Of a stretch of 64,000 nt of DNA, positions 37,952 through 51,839 are shown piece by piece; within the stretch, counting starts at the first letter, position 1, and every line of letters begins with the position of its first letter. The position numbers and the translations under genes were made by a program. The notes beneath the pieces were generated by a model. That model worked only from the letters and a program-made list of their open reading frames with translations, was not told where the DNA came from and did not search any database. The DNA lies in assembly GCF_003265705.1 (NCBI RefSeq), contig NW_020312968.1, positions 2,026,538-2,090,537 on the forward strand, read 5' to 3'. The DNA comes from Callorhinus ursinus (lineage: Eukaryota; Chordata; Mammalia; Carnivora; Otariidae).

Positions 37952-38076
37952 GCTGGCTTAGTTAGTGGAGCACGTGACTCTTGAACTTGGGGTTCTGAGT
38001 TTAAGCCCCACCTTGGATGTAGAGTTTGCTTAAAAAAAAAATAAAAAAGAAAGAAAAAGAAACACAAACACACAAA
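37952..38076 (+). mobile_element. Short CAN-SINE, sense
   Basis: tRNA-like head (GGCTGGCTTAGTTAGTGGAG), no CT-rich body, A-rich tail. Flanks AAAGTAACCTCCTG (37938-37951) and AAAGTAACCCCCTG (38077-38090). Confidence 0.9.
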
Positions 38077-38159
38077 AAAGTAACCCCCTGAACAAATTTT
38101 AGTGTGAAAATTCATGTAAACTTCCTGTCGTCTCCAAACTGTACGGTTACTAGTTTATG

Positions 38160-38280
38160 AAATTAAAAAATATTGAGATATAATTTATATACCGTGACAT
38201 CCACCATCTAAAAGTATACATTCTAATGGTTTTCACTCTATTCAGAAGCTTGTGCAACCAACCGATGGATGATAGTTTTT
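38160..38280 (-). mobile_element. LINE-1 3' UTR fragment, antisense
   Basis: ATTGAGATATAATTTATATACC and GAAGCTTGTGCAACCAACCG match the antisense L1MB/MC 3' UTR. Confidence 0.75.
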
Positions 38281-40205
38281 AATACACAGATGTTTACCAT
38301 GGATGCTCTGTGGTAAAATTGACTCTCCAAGAAATTAGACCTTTTGAGTAACCTTGACAGCACTGCAGGTCCCTTTCCTGGGAGGATTTTAACACTTCGA
38401 GAAGCCCAGGATTAGATGAAATTCCAAGTATTTTCAACAAATTGCATTTTCAGTGTATTTTGCCTATCTTTCCTTTAAAACCAACCTACCTGGATGAGTT
38501 ATTATTAATAGTCCTGCTTACCACCGATTTACCCATCTGTTCAGTTTCCATTCACAGTGGGGGATAACTGAATTCAGTTCATTTCTGTGCTGTATTTTTT
38601 AAACTGCCTAGTACCTTCTGCCAGACCTTGCTGGGGATTAAAGAGTGAAGTCATTCCCAACTCTTGGCCTCAGAGGACAGTCTTTTAAGGAGAGGAAGTT
38701 ATGGTGACTTCGGTATTAGAGCCGCTTCATTTCAAGTGCAGGGTCCCAATTTAAGTGGAGGAAAATATGCAGAACGCAGAATGCACGTATCTTAAAGTAG
38801 ATAGCCCGAGATATAGACAGCACATGGATTGGGTTTGGGTTCAGTGTATTTAAATCACTTTTATCTCAGTGCTATTAATTTTTTGCAGGTGTGGCTTGAT
38901 GATCTGCTTGTGGGTAGAAAATTCCTCCCTGAAATTTCTGGTTCTACTTTATCCAAGTTGAGGTGGAAGTAGTCCAAGTTCAGCTTTGGTGGTGCTGAGA
39001 TTCCATGTCTTCGACTCTTGGCCTAAACCGGCAGCAGGCCTTATTAAGTACAGTTACTTGAATTATAATTGAGCTCCATGAGACTTGGGTCTGTTCTTAG
39101 CCTTTCTCTCTCTGGGTGCTGGCCAATCAAGAGGGCAGGACAGGGGCATTTGGCCTGAGCCTTCACATTAATTAAAGGCTTCAGATGTAGATTTTTGATG
39201 GTTTGACAATATCTCCAAATACAGTCATGAAAGGCACTGGCAGGACGAAACGAATATATTCATTGTACAGCTTTAAATACCACAGTTTTTATAACTCAGT
39301 TTTGGCATTTCTTCTTTTTCCTGGGAGCCTAAAAAAATAAGTGGCCGTGGTGTGGGTCTCCCTCTGCCTGTAAGAGGCCCCGAGGAGGCATATTTTCTGC
39401 CTTTTTTTTTCAGGGTGAAGGGAATGAAGCATGAGGATCCTACAAGTTCCTGATAGTGCAGTGTTCACTGATTGTTTTCCAGGGCCAGTGTATGGCAGTC
39501 GGGGACACCCCTGCCTTTTCAGAGCAGTGACAGTAGTCACTGACATTTTGAGGGCACCGAGCAAGTCTTGTATGTACGTGGATTGTGCTTTGCAGCTCTT
39601 TTGATAAAAAAGTATAATCCAAGAAGCCAACTTAAGCGTGACGGAAGGAACCAATGAATCCGTGATTGCTTTCAACAGTAAATGATAATCCATTACCATT
39701 AAGAAGTTGATGTATTACTGCATTTAAAACTGCCGTTTCAGGAGGGTGGGTGATGTGGGATGAGAAAAACTCTCCTGCCTTTAGAGATGAATTGGACAGA
39801 ATGGTTTACGGCTTTCATTGTGCAAATGGGCAGGATAATCAGTGTCGTCATATAGTTGCTTCATGTGAGTAGGGTACAGAGAGTAGATACGGATTTGTGG
39901 CGGAAGCCATGCGTGGAATTCCTCTTGTGTTGAAAAGGTCTTGTAAAAGCCTAAAATGGAGGCATCAGATTGTTGTGTGTGCGACTGTGTATGTGGCTGA
40001 TACGCCGTATTCTGACTTACAAAGTGATGCCTTCCACAGTGGGATATGAAATTCATACTTGATTTTGTTCTGACGGGAAGACATGTGAGGTGAAGTGGGG
40101 ATTGCTCCTCTCTCTGCTTTATCCTGATCTGATGGGTAGGGAAGAAAAAAACCTAAGTATCCCTCAAAGCCAGTTACACATGCTGGATGATATCCCTCCC
40201 CCTCT
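38281..40205. other. Repeat-poor intronic DNA
   Basis: No transposon recognised over about 1.9 kb. The largest open frame, 39289-39699 on the minus strand, shows no domain or splice context. Confidence 0.45.
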
Positions 40206-40317
40206 TTTTTTTTAAGATTTTATTTTTAAGTAATCTCTACCCCCAGTGTGGGGCTCAAACTCACAACCCAAGATCAACAGTTGGCATGCTCTACTGACCA
40301 AGCCAGCCAGACGCCCC
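40206..40317 (-). mobile_element. Short CAN-SINE, antisense
   Basis: TTAAGATTTTATTTTTAAGT, GTGTGGGGCTCAAACTCACA and AAGCCAGCCAGACGCCCC, without a CT-rich body. Confidence 0.9.
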
Positions 40318-42395
40318 ATGTGTGCCCTTACTTTAATAGCATGATTCTTGCAGAATCTCAGTTCTGGGTGTTTTGATGAGCTAGGCTAAGAAAAGGCAGA
40401 GTACCTACCCAAAGGTAGAACAACTTTTCTGGGGAAAATTTTTAGCCATATTTATAGAGACCATTAAAAGAGAAAAAACAGTGTTGTGAGGTGCAAAGAA
40501 CCTTGTGATGTGCTTGAAGTTATTGAGTGACTTGTTTGGAGATATATTCAAATTAGCAAAAACGAGAGCCTCCCCCGCTTTCATGTAAGTGCTCACTGCT
40601 AGGTCTTATCAGTGGCTTTGGAAACAGTAGATGTGTATTTCTTGAGCTAGGTCAAGAGTTACTTGTGCCCTGTGCTGTGAAAAGAGTTTAGCCGGTTGCT
40701 GGATTCACAGAGAATCTATTAGCAGAAAAGTCTGCTTTCTCTCATTCAGATATAAGGAATTGTGACGTTTCTCAGACTTTTCATGTGGCCTTAGGAAACA
40801 ACACCATTTTATAGAATTCAAGAACAGCTGTTTTTTTTTCTTAGTTGTACCAACCATTTTTTTTTCATATTCATCATGAGTAGATAGTTAAAATGTCCAT
40901 TTCAAATCCTGAGAATGTTGTATAAGTCTGTAAAAATAGGAGAACAACATGATATTTGGCTTACACATTTGTTAAGAATAGTTCATTTGTCTCCATGATA
41001 GAACTCTTTCAATGGAACAAGCTGAAGTTTTTGCTCTGTTGAGGTTTTCAGTCCATATTTTTGTTGGGGGGCTAAATCCATTGTAAGTATAGAATAATAA
41101 CACCAGTTGGCTACTTTTAGCTTCTACCTACAGCATCTGAAAGTCACACAGACTTTCTCTTACGTGGTGTGCTGCCTTCATTCTGACTTTGCTGTATTTA
41201 TATAGTAACATCAAAGGGTGAGCACTAAGTTCATGGGTGAAATTTATCTGGGAGGGATGGCCAGTCAATTGGAGGATGGCACAGAGATTCAAAATGGGTC
41301 CCCACTAATCGAAGCAGTATTCAGAAACTCAGAATTAGATTAAGTGGTTAAAAGTTGGGTCCCAGCAGAAAACCTGTGGCACACGCCAGCCGGGTGGCTG
41401 AAGGGAGTTCTAGAAGGGGATGAGGTGCTTAGGGGCCGGCGCTAGCCTGGCAAGGGGAGAGAGCGGTCACAGGAACCCAGACAGAGTAGCTGCGTGGGGC
41501 GGCGGGCACCCAGCAGGAGGGGACACAGCGTATCTCTGGTGCCCTTGCAGGGAGCAGGCTGTGGGGGAAATTCCCCTTCCTCATTTTCCTGCTCTCTGGT
41601 CTCCTCCTCATGTCTTCTACGTGCTAAACCCAAGGCAAAGATGAGGGCAAGGGAGCTGTTGATGTGAAAGCCTTATGGATCAGCCTCCTGGGGCACTGAG
41701 CAAGACAAGAGTATGGAGAGAGAGGATCCCTGGGTGTGTCTGGGGCAATAGGAACATGTCTTACTTTGGAGTTGATTTTTGGATTTTTTTTTTCTTTCCC
41801 CTTTCTTTGCCCACTTTCATTCATTGGTTCCGCATTCTGTCTCTGTTTGGACTCTTCCATTAGCATGATGCCCAGGTGACTAGATCCAAAGAGGTACCGA
41901 GCGTTGACTGCTCTTGCCTGGCGAGACTGAAGTGAAACACAAGCCAGTGTAGTTTATTTGTCTGCGACTTTCTTATTTTTACGTTTTAGATTTTATGCTC
42001 ACCCAAATGAGTAGATAAAAGCTGCTCTGATTGCCAGGAGGAAGACGCCCTATGGCCTGATTCTCTTTCCTTTTCTTCTCGTGCCATTAACCTCACATAT
42101 TAAGTAAGATTTCTTCTTGTTTTTGTTGTGGAAAAAACTAGCAGGGATTCTGATTTGATGATTATGTCTATGGTTGGGCCCTCGGAGCAAGCCATTGCCC
42201 CTGGGAGAGGGATAATAAAGAAGCAATCTGGATTTTTTTTCCTGCATACTTTGAAATGCTTGGGAGAGTAAAGATACCTGTTGTTTTCTATACATTGTGG
42301 ATCAATAATGAGGATCAGTTTCATTGCTTTATTTCTATCAGAGGTGCTACTTTTTAGATACTTTGGGTCCCCCCTCATATTCATGGTTGAGATTA
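40318..42395. other. Intronic DNA, no feature recognised
   Basis: Apparently unique. GC-richer at 41380-41560, where overlapping short open frames on both strands lack any coding sign. Confidence 0.45.
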
Positions 42396-42411
42396 TAAAA
42401 TAGTTGTTTTA

Positions 42412-42615
42412 CTTATCTATTTTTTATTTAAAAGATTTTATTTATTCGTTTGAGAGAGAGAGAGACAGAGCACAAGCAAGGGGAGAGGCAGAGGGAGAGG
42501 GAGAAGCGGGCTCCCCGCTGAGCCGGGAGCCCAACACGGGACTGGATCCCAGGACCTGGGATCATGACCCGGGTCGAAAGCAGATGCTTAACCATCTGAG
42601 CCACCCAGGTGCCCC
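42412..42615 (-). mobile_element. CAN-SINE, antisense
   Basis: Flanked by TAAAATAGTTGTTTTA (42396-42411) and TAAAATAGTCGTTTTA (42616-42631), one mismatch in 16. Confidence 0.95.
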
Positions 42616-42631
42616 TAAAATAGTCGTTTTA

Positions 42632-43890
42632 AACTCTTGGGATGAAGCTCGTTAAAATGGGTTGATGGCATTCACATTGCAGTGTTAACTTTATAGTTCA
42701 AGGACTCCAGATCACTTATTAAAAGTCATATGAAAATGATAAAGGAGTTGCTGACCCAGGACCACAGAGTTAGAAATCATCTTCCTCTGTAACTGGGCAA
42801 GGCTTCTGTGTTTACCCGGACATCTGTAGACATTTAAGATTGCTTCTGTGAAAACCGTAATACTCATTTGAATCTTTCGTGATTGTTTATAAAGATGAAA
42901 ATGAAATCTAACCCCTAGAAAAACAAAATGAAATTAGGACACATGCTGTATTCCTAGTTTTCAGTTTTCCTTTTGTGTTTTTAAGCACCTTGTAGGTCAC
43001 AAATGGCAATAAAGACATGCTAGCCATCCTGTGTTTTAATATTTTATTCTTCCATGTTTAATATCTAAATAGGTACTTTCAGTGTTTTTCTACACTGTTA
43101 GAGTTATTGATAACCATTTTCTACACTGTTAGGATTGTTGATAACAGAGATAGTTATTGTTTTGGAAATCTCAAGGAAGCCTGAAAGTGAGTGAAAATGT
43201 TCAGAAATGAAGTGACGCACAGAAGAAGCCATCTCCATTTGGAAAAATGAAGTTTTTACATTCATAGTTTTAGATTCGTTGTGGAAGCAATAGGTTGTCA
43301 TTCAGTGATAGAATCCCAACTTTCTATCTTTTCTTCCTCCCGTGGCCATTGGTAGCTTTGTTAGGGATTGACTGCAGGCTTACGGCAACAGAAAAAGGGG
43401 TGTTGAAAAGGGGGAAAATAAGAGCATGGTAGAGAAAAATCCAGTAACAGTAAATTTCTATATCATGCTATTAGTCAAGAATGGGCAGAAGGAAGGCGAG
43501 TCACTGTGACTTCTCTGAATTAGGCGATTCCTTGAAATAACTCAGCCACATACAGTGGATCCTTGCTGTGCAGAAAGTTCCTAATTCTTATCTGGATGCT
43601 GTGCTCTCCATATCTATGTACCATTTTAAAGTGAAAGAAAACGATTTCGAGGCATTTTTCTCTTACTGCTCTTTGAACAGCATTTGTGTAAGTACATTGT
43701 CATTTCCAGATCCAGATCCTGCCTAGCAGCCCAGCCTCCTGGAAGGCTTTCAGATATTCTCCGGGGAGGAGAGCTTTATCAAGTGTTTATTCTCTTCAAA
43801 AGATGCTGATTTCATTGTGTTTCTCCTGAGTTATGTGGTTACAAATCACTATCAAAATTCCATGCTGAGTGGCTTCCAAAGAGGTGACAG
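42632..43890. other. Unique intronic DNA upstream of exon 2
   Basis: No transposon recognised. A two-copy tandem duplication of about 27 bases lies at 43088-43145. Confidence 0.5.
43088..43145. repeat. Two-copy tandem duplication
   Basis: TTCTACACTGTTAG + AGTTATTGATAAC at 43088 and a close copy (AGGATTGTTGATAAC ending) at 43119, period 31. Confidence 0.85.
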
Positions 43891-43898
43891 GTTGTGTT

Positions 43899-43932
<34 letters not shown>

Positions 43933-43951
43933 CGTGCGTGCTCGCGTGCGT
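43891..43951. repeat. TG/CG alternating repeat
   Basis: (TG)n passing into GCGCGCG and TGCGTGCGTG blocks, with a CTCG break near 43941. Strictly alternating purine-pyrimidine DNA for most of its length, about 225 bases before exon 2. Confidence 0.95.
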
Positions 43952-44036
43952 TTAAGCTCCATCCGCCTCTGAAATGGACTCTCATCCTCTAGTTTTGCTG
44001 AGTGTTCTCTACAGGTGGCATTTCCCCCTCTCGTGA

Positions 44037-45765
<1,729 letters not shown>

Positions 45766-46096
45766 CAGTTGACCCTTGAACAACGTGGGGATTAGGGGTG
45801 CCGACCCCCTGTGCAGGCAAGATCCACGTATAACTTTTGACTCCTCCAAGACTTAACTAATGGCCTACTGTTGACCAGAAGCCTTACCAATAACATAAAA
45901 GTTGATTAACACACATTTTGTGTGTTACACGTATTATACACTGTATTGTTACAAGAAAGCAAGCTAGAGAAAAGAAAATGTTATTAAGGAAATCGTAAGG
46001 AAGAGACAGTACATTTACAGTACTATACTGTATTTATCCAAAAAATCCACTTATCGGTGCACTTGCAGGGTTCAAACTGTGTTTTTCAAGGGTCAG

Positions 46097-46098
<2 letters not shown>
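45766..46098 (+). mobile_element. MER2/Tigger-type DNA transposon
   Basis: Left end CAGTTGACCCTTGAACAACG and right end TTTTTCAAGGGTCAGCTG form terminal inverted repeats. The interior follows the MER2 consensus (AGTACATTTACAGTACTATA, CCAGAAGCCTTACCAATAAC). About 330 bases, non-autonomous, no transposase. Strand is arbitrary. Confidence 0.85.

Positions 46099-46146
<48 letters not shown>
46099..46146. repeat. (GT)24 microsatellite
   Basis: Uninterrupted GT run starting at the right end of the MER2-like element. Confidence 0.98.
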
Positions 46147-46149
<3 letters not shown>

Positions 46150-46159
46150 TGGCAATATG

Positions 46160-46415
46160 TGTGTGTTATTTATATATATATATAACATATTGCCATTTTA
46201 CACCTTATAATGTTATATATATAACATTGCCATTTTACACCTTATAATATGTTATATATATTATATAATATATTGCCATTTTACACCTTATAATATTATG
46301 CCATTTTACANNNNNNNNNNCACCTTATAATATTATGCCATTTTACACCTTATAATGTTATATATATGTATATATATAACATATTGCCCTTTTACACCTT
46401 ATAATATAATGCAGT
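46160..46415. repeat. AT-rich minisatellite with assembly gap
   Basis: Six copies of the core GCCATTTTACACCTTATAAT start at 46192, 46229, 46275, 46300, 46337 and 46386 (last one GCCCTTTT), separated by variable TATATA spacers. Ten N at 46311-46320 fall inside the fourth copy. Confidence 0.95.
46311..46320. other. Assembly gap (10 N)
   Basis: The sequence before the gap ends TTTTACA and after it begins CACCTTATAA, so the two sides share CA and continue the same repeat unit. True gap length is unknown. Confidence 0.98.
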
Positions 46416-46889
46416 GTCCCTTCATGTGATGCACAAAAATCATCTTTCTTGGATGTTCCAGAAGAATAGTTCAGGATCTTGCTTTGAGTTTAGCTTTTCA
46501 CGTGGGGCCCATTGATTGTACCAGCACACAAATGTGGAAGATAGAGTGGAACTTAGGCCTTATTTATATAACACATGGAAGAATATTTAACAACGTGTGT
46601 TACTTGAGCTCTTTGTATCACTTCTAATTAAATAAACTTTACTGTGATGAATAATGTTCAGTTAAAAATCAACATCATAAAAAGTTATAATAATATGATT
46701 TTTCTCAGATATCGTAATTACCCTGTGGAATCTTCCCACATCTCTTGGCTACTTATTACACTGCCTAATATAGGGAGTGTGTGCTAACCTCTGAATTTCT
46801 CAGTATGTTTAATCCCCTTTAATTTGTAATGTAAATTACTTTCCCATTTGTTCCATTTTCTCTTCAATGGACACATATTCTGAAGCATC

Positions 46890-47275
46890 ACTCCTTGCTT
46901 CATCCATTAACTTCCCAAGCTCTGCCCACTCCTTGCCTTCGTTAACGCTTATTAAGGACATAATGTCTTCTTTCTAGTCCATCCAACTGCCATTTCCTCC
47001 CAGAGTTCTCTGCGCAACTCCCCCCCCCCCCCCCACCGCAATTGCACTAAGTAATCTCACCCTCCTTTAGCAGAAACCATAGCGGAGTGTTTATAATTGC
47101 CTAGCTTATATTCATTATGTTGACTTGGGGGGTTGGTCTTATTTTCCCAACTAGACTTAAAGCTCCTTGAAAGTAGATGATGTCAGTTGCACGTCAGCGT
47201 TTTTCAGGGACACTGACATTGTATCTTATACATAGTAGAAGCTCAAAAAATACTGTTTTATGAATGGGCAAGTGA
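46890..47275 (+). mobile_element. L2 LINE 3' end
   Basis: CTAGACTTAAAGCTCCTTGA, AAGTAGATGATGTCAGTTGC and CATAGTAGAAGCTCAAAAAA fit the L2 3' end. Confidence 0.7.
47020..47034. repeat. C15 homopolymer
   Basis: Fifteen C in a row inside the L2 remnant, likely length-variable and error-prone. Confidence 0.97.
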
Positions 47276-47339
47276 TTTATCACCTTAGACAACTGAAAGT
47301 CTCCTCTTCTGCCCCCAGGTTGTTGAAATGCTTATTCAA

Positions 47340-50335
47340 ATCAACAGATCACCATTGACATGTTTTTCTGTGTGTAAGGGAATCAATGCAGTGAGCTGTC
47401 AGAGACACAGGGAAGTTTCATGAGGGCTGGGCAGAAATTGACAATCCAGAAAAAGTCAAGGGCATGGCTGAGGGTGGGGCACTTTGGGATGGAGGAATGG
47501 CAGGAGTAGATGTTAAGAAAAAGGGGTGTGACTGTGTTGGCCAGTTTAACTTGAGCAGAATTCTTATAGAGGAGAATTAGAAAATAAAATCAAAAAATGG
47601 TTTAGAATGTGTTTCTGAAAGGTTTTGAATCCAGACTAAGAAATTTGAATTTTATTTTCTTGTGTTTATGAGACCCATTCAATAATAATATTTTTTGTTT
47701 CAGTTAGAATTTTCTACAGAAGTTTCTGGTTATAATATGCTTTCTATTTTATAAATAGTTTAAGGAATTTGGTGTGCATTTTATTAGCAATTACTTGAAA
47801 GAAATGCACTGTGATTTATATGATTTTGTGACGCTAAAGATGTAAAAAATGTAGTTTTTCTAAAAGCTTCTTTGCATCTTCGGCCACATTGGTCATAATA
47901 TATGGTAGTAGCGTAAATAAAAACAAACACATTATAATATTTTTCTCCTAACTTTGTACTTGCTTCTGAGTGCATGTATTTTATAGAGCGAAATGTAGCT
48001 TAAAAATGGTATGACCTGTTCTTAACTGGGAAATTGTTCATAGTTTCGTTTGCTGTGAAATTCGTTCTAGCGATGGGAATACTGGAATACCAGAATTTTG
48101 GAATTTCTTTGGGTCCTGCGTAAATGTTACTACATTGAATTGAGAGCCCCACTGGTTAGCTGGGGGGCTGGTGCCATGGTCAGGGGGAGTCCAGGCCACT
48201 GTCTCTGCTCTAGATGGTGGTGTGGCATCCCATGCCTTTTTGTAGACCTTACACAGTGTTCCAGGGATCGGCTAGCTGAGGAGTAGCTTGTGATAAATTA
48301 CAAGCTTTTACCAAAATAAAGATCACTTCTTCCCTTGCTGAGTATCCACTATCCCATTCTCGAATTGTCTTTGCCAAGCGAGTAATGTTTATAGGTGTGC
48401 TGCTTGGACTCCGCCCAAGTGAGAGAATATATCTGGAGACTTCTTCCGAGTATACTGTGAGCTAGGGTTTGTTTTTTCCTAAATATTACTTTGCCATTTC
48501 CTTAAACACAACTGTTGATAGCTGATGTTAAAAGGGATTAAATGTTTGTCGCTTAGTCAAATCAAAAGATACATTTAATGCTCCACTAGGTACAAGTCAT
48601 TCGACTGTGACATTCCTCTGTCATTTTTTACTCTCCAGAAGGGAGAATTTTCGTCAGCATTATTTTATGGTTTCCCTTCTTACGCAGACCTATTCTTCTG
48701 ATTTTTCGTTGTTTGGGTGCTGAAATCAGGTCCTTACGAAAAGGAAGAGATAAAAAATTTCTGTGCCCACATGGCTAAGAACGGTCTTGAATTACAGCGG
48801 GGGCGGGGTTGGGGGGGCGACAGGACGGGGGACTAGACGACGAGGTATTGACCCCCGATGTCATGTGTTTGTTCTCTGTGCATGGCAGTTGGCGTTCTTC
48901 TTGCACCGCCTATTGATCCTTCCCATTCAGGTGCCTTATTTTCTCAGATTGCACAGTACATTATAGTGAGCAGGCTTCTTGTTTTGTAATTCATTGTCTC
49001 CACAATCTGCTGCACATGTTGGTGGTTTTGCTCATTGAGTAGATTACCCCAGATTAGCACATCTGGTATCCCTTTACCGTTGGCTTATAGTTTCTATGAA
49101 CTGTGAAATCAGGCTATTCTTAGGGCAGTTTCAAAGGATTGACAGGCTTTTACTGCCTTGTCCAGTCCCAGGAAGAGAAAAGAATCTGATGGGATGCTTC
49201 TCCATGCAGTGAGCTCAGGATGGTTACTGTGTAGAACTCAGCCACTTGCTATGTTGAGTAGACAGTGTTACCTTTTCTTCTAGTTTCTGCTTTTAGACTT
49301 CAAGTCTGGGTGACTGGGACTCCCTTAACACCAAAGGCTGTAGTTACCTTTGACTAAGTGGCCAGGACTTTCCAGGTGTGCCCCCTGTTACCCATTCTCT
49401 TGGCGGGTGAGTGGCTCTGAGAGCACGTTGTTATAGTACCTCTGTCCTCCCTGAGCCCTCCACGAAAGGACTCTTCACCAGGAGAACACCTCTTTAAACA
49501 CTTTCAAAGCTTTCTGAATTTTCTGTACTTCCTGAGAAATCTAAGATCCCAGAAGCCGTGTTTTGGAAGAAAAAAACATAGCCAGGATTCTGGAGAACTT
49601 GCCAGTTTATTCCTGCCTTTGATCAGTTGCACAAGAAATTACTGGACTACTTTCTTCAATGTGAAGGAATTTTCTTAGTTTACAAAATGCTAAGAGTCTG
49701 ATTTCCTTGTAATATTTCTCACCTACAGAATAGGCACATAATAAAAGCAGAACTTACTAAGCATGTATTTTACTCTGTTCTTCCCAAGAGTTGTATCAGT
49801 CAGTGTTCTGTGTTTGCAACCAACAGAAACCAACCCTGGCTAACCCTAAGCAGAACAAGGGCTTAACGAGAATATGAGGGGACCCCGAGAAGTGTGGAGA
49901 AGTGGAAGGACTAGTTCCTGGAAACCAGAGCAGGTCTGGCAAGCTCACCTGTGAGATGGCTGAACTCTGACCGTTTTCATTCTTCTGTCACTCCATTCAA
50001 GATTCGGATTCTTGGGAAAACGTGCCTGAGAAGTGCTAGCTCTTTGGAAAAGGCTGGGCAATTGGATTGACGGTTCCTGAGGGAAATCAGGGTGCAGTTG
50101 CTAGAAGAAGGGAGTGATGGTGCCACAAATCACAACTACCCGCTGTTAAATCACACTGTCAACTTAGAAAATAAAACGACATCTGGATTCTCTATGGAAG
50201 AAAGCCCTCCAGCTTTGCTCCACATTTGCTAAGCCTGTCCTAAAGCACAATTTCTCATTCTGGGCTTGTTCAGAATGGGGGTGTAGAGAGGTTGAGGGGT
50301 TAGTGACTTAGTAAGTAACACTTACATAGGAAGGA
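47340..50335. other. Mostly unique intronic DNA
   Basis: 47340-47670 may be an unnamed ancient repeat (purine-rich, AAGGTTTTGAATCCAGACTA). 49800-50170 may be another. A G-run motif lies at 48799-48831. No exon seen. Confidence 0.4.
48799..48831 (+). other. G-quadruplex motif
   Basis: GGGGG C GGGG TT GGGGGGG then CGACAGGAC and GGGGG, on the sense strand. Confidence 0.7.
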
Positions 50336-50535
50336 AGTAGCTGAATTTGAGCCCAAGCCCCGAATAGCTGAGTAACCTTGGGATTGTCATATTTCTTTCG
50401 CTAAGCCTAAATTTCCTTACTCTCTAAGCCTGAATGTCCCCATCTGTAAAATGGGCTGGGTAATAATAGGATTATTTTAAGGGCTAAATAGATAATGTAT
50501 ATGAAAATGTCTTGTAGATGATAAATAAAAAAGAG
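50335..50535 (+). mobile_element. MIR SINE
   Basis: GAGTAACCTTGGGATTGTCA, CCCCATCTGTAAAATGGGCT and GGTAATAATAGGATTATTTT are MIR in sense orientation. Confidence 0.85.
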
Positions 50536-50980
50536 GTTGCAAGTTATAAGACGAGTTATCATGGAGACGATGAACACTGCTAATCTATATTTGTTAAGAA
50601 TAAAACAAACAGAAAATCATTTAAACAGCATGACCAGATACAGGAGGTATCTGAGGGAAACTTTCCTCAGAGTGACAGTCATTGAAATGGGACACCAAGG
50701 GAGGTAGAGAAATCTCCTTATCTGGATGTGTCCAAAAATAGAATGTATTTTTGACGTGTGAAATTCTTGAAGGCAATTTTGCTGAAATAAGACAAGGGAT
50801 GGACTGGACACCCTCTTAAACCCTTCCTAGCACGATTTTCCCTCGTGCTGGTTCTCTGATTCCAGAACTCTAAGAAAGCTACTATTACTTTGTTATAATT
50901 TAAATCCTCTCCCTTTCTGGAACTTTGTCCCTTCCAGAGCACTTATGAAAATTAAAACTGAAGACAAGAAACAAGAGATT

Positions 50981-51172
50981 TTTTTTTAAAGATTTTATTT
51001 ATTTGTCAGAGAGAGAGCATGAGCAGGGGGAGCAGCAGGGAGAGGGAGAAGCAGACTCCCTGCTGAGCAAGGAGCCCAACACAGCCCGATCCCAGGACCC
51101 CGGCGGGGGTGGGGTCATGACCTGAGCCAAAGGCAGACCGGTAACCAACCGACTGAGCCACCCAGGTGTCCC
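50981..51172 (-). mobile_element. CAN-SINE, antisense
   Basis: Flanks GAAACAAGAGATT (50968-50980) and GAAGCAAGAGATT (51173-51185). Contains an extra CGGCGGGGGTGGGG block in the head region. Confidence 0.93.
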
Positions 51173-51839
51173 GAAGCAAGAGATTCTAAGTGACAGTGAT
51201 CTCTAGCCCAGTGGAGATCTTTCTTTGCATCTAAATCCCGTGAGTGATTACAATATTTATGTCCATGTAGGTTTTTTTTCCTTTTAAATGGTGTTCAGAG
51301 GTCAAAAATTAAAAAAAAATCAAAGATAAAACAAAGGTCAACATCAGATGCAGGTCTTGGGCAGATTGTCAGTGTTAGTATTTCAGTTGGATTCTTGGCT
51401 ACTGGCCACCGAAGACAGTCTGCACCTTCTCCTAGGAAAACTATCTACTAGTGCTTCTACAAATCTGAGAGTTTTCTTTTTAATAATAAGGGGATCTTGA
51501 GACTTTTCATGACCAACTTGATCTGAAGTTGGTTTACAACTGCCTCCCTTCTCTCTAGGACTCTTGTTGGGCGTTGAATCACTACTGATGCTCCTATAGC
51601 TTTATCAGCTTTCAGAATTTCTTCACATACTTTCTTTTCTCTTTTAATATCTGGCAAATACTTTGTAGCCACGTTTTTATCTCCTCCACTCAGGCTTTGT
51701 TTCATTGCAGTTCTTTATTCATTTTATACCCCTGATGGCCATGTAAAAATAGAATAATGTAAGATTTGTTAAAAATCCCTTTTTCTGGGCTAAAATAATC
51801 CTAAGGCAGGCCATAGCATTTACCCAGGATGAGTATCTT

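Noticed and set aside
39289..39699. 136-codon minus-strand open frame
   Set aside because: No homology recognised and no splice or promoter context. Length is within chance for 64 kb of six frames.
46160..46415. Spaced repeats as a CRISPR array
   Set aside because: The spacers are low-complexity TATATA variants and the host is a mammal. It is a minisatellite.
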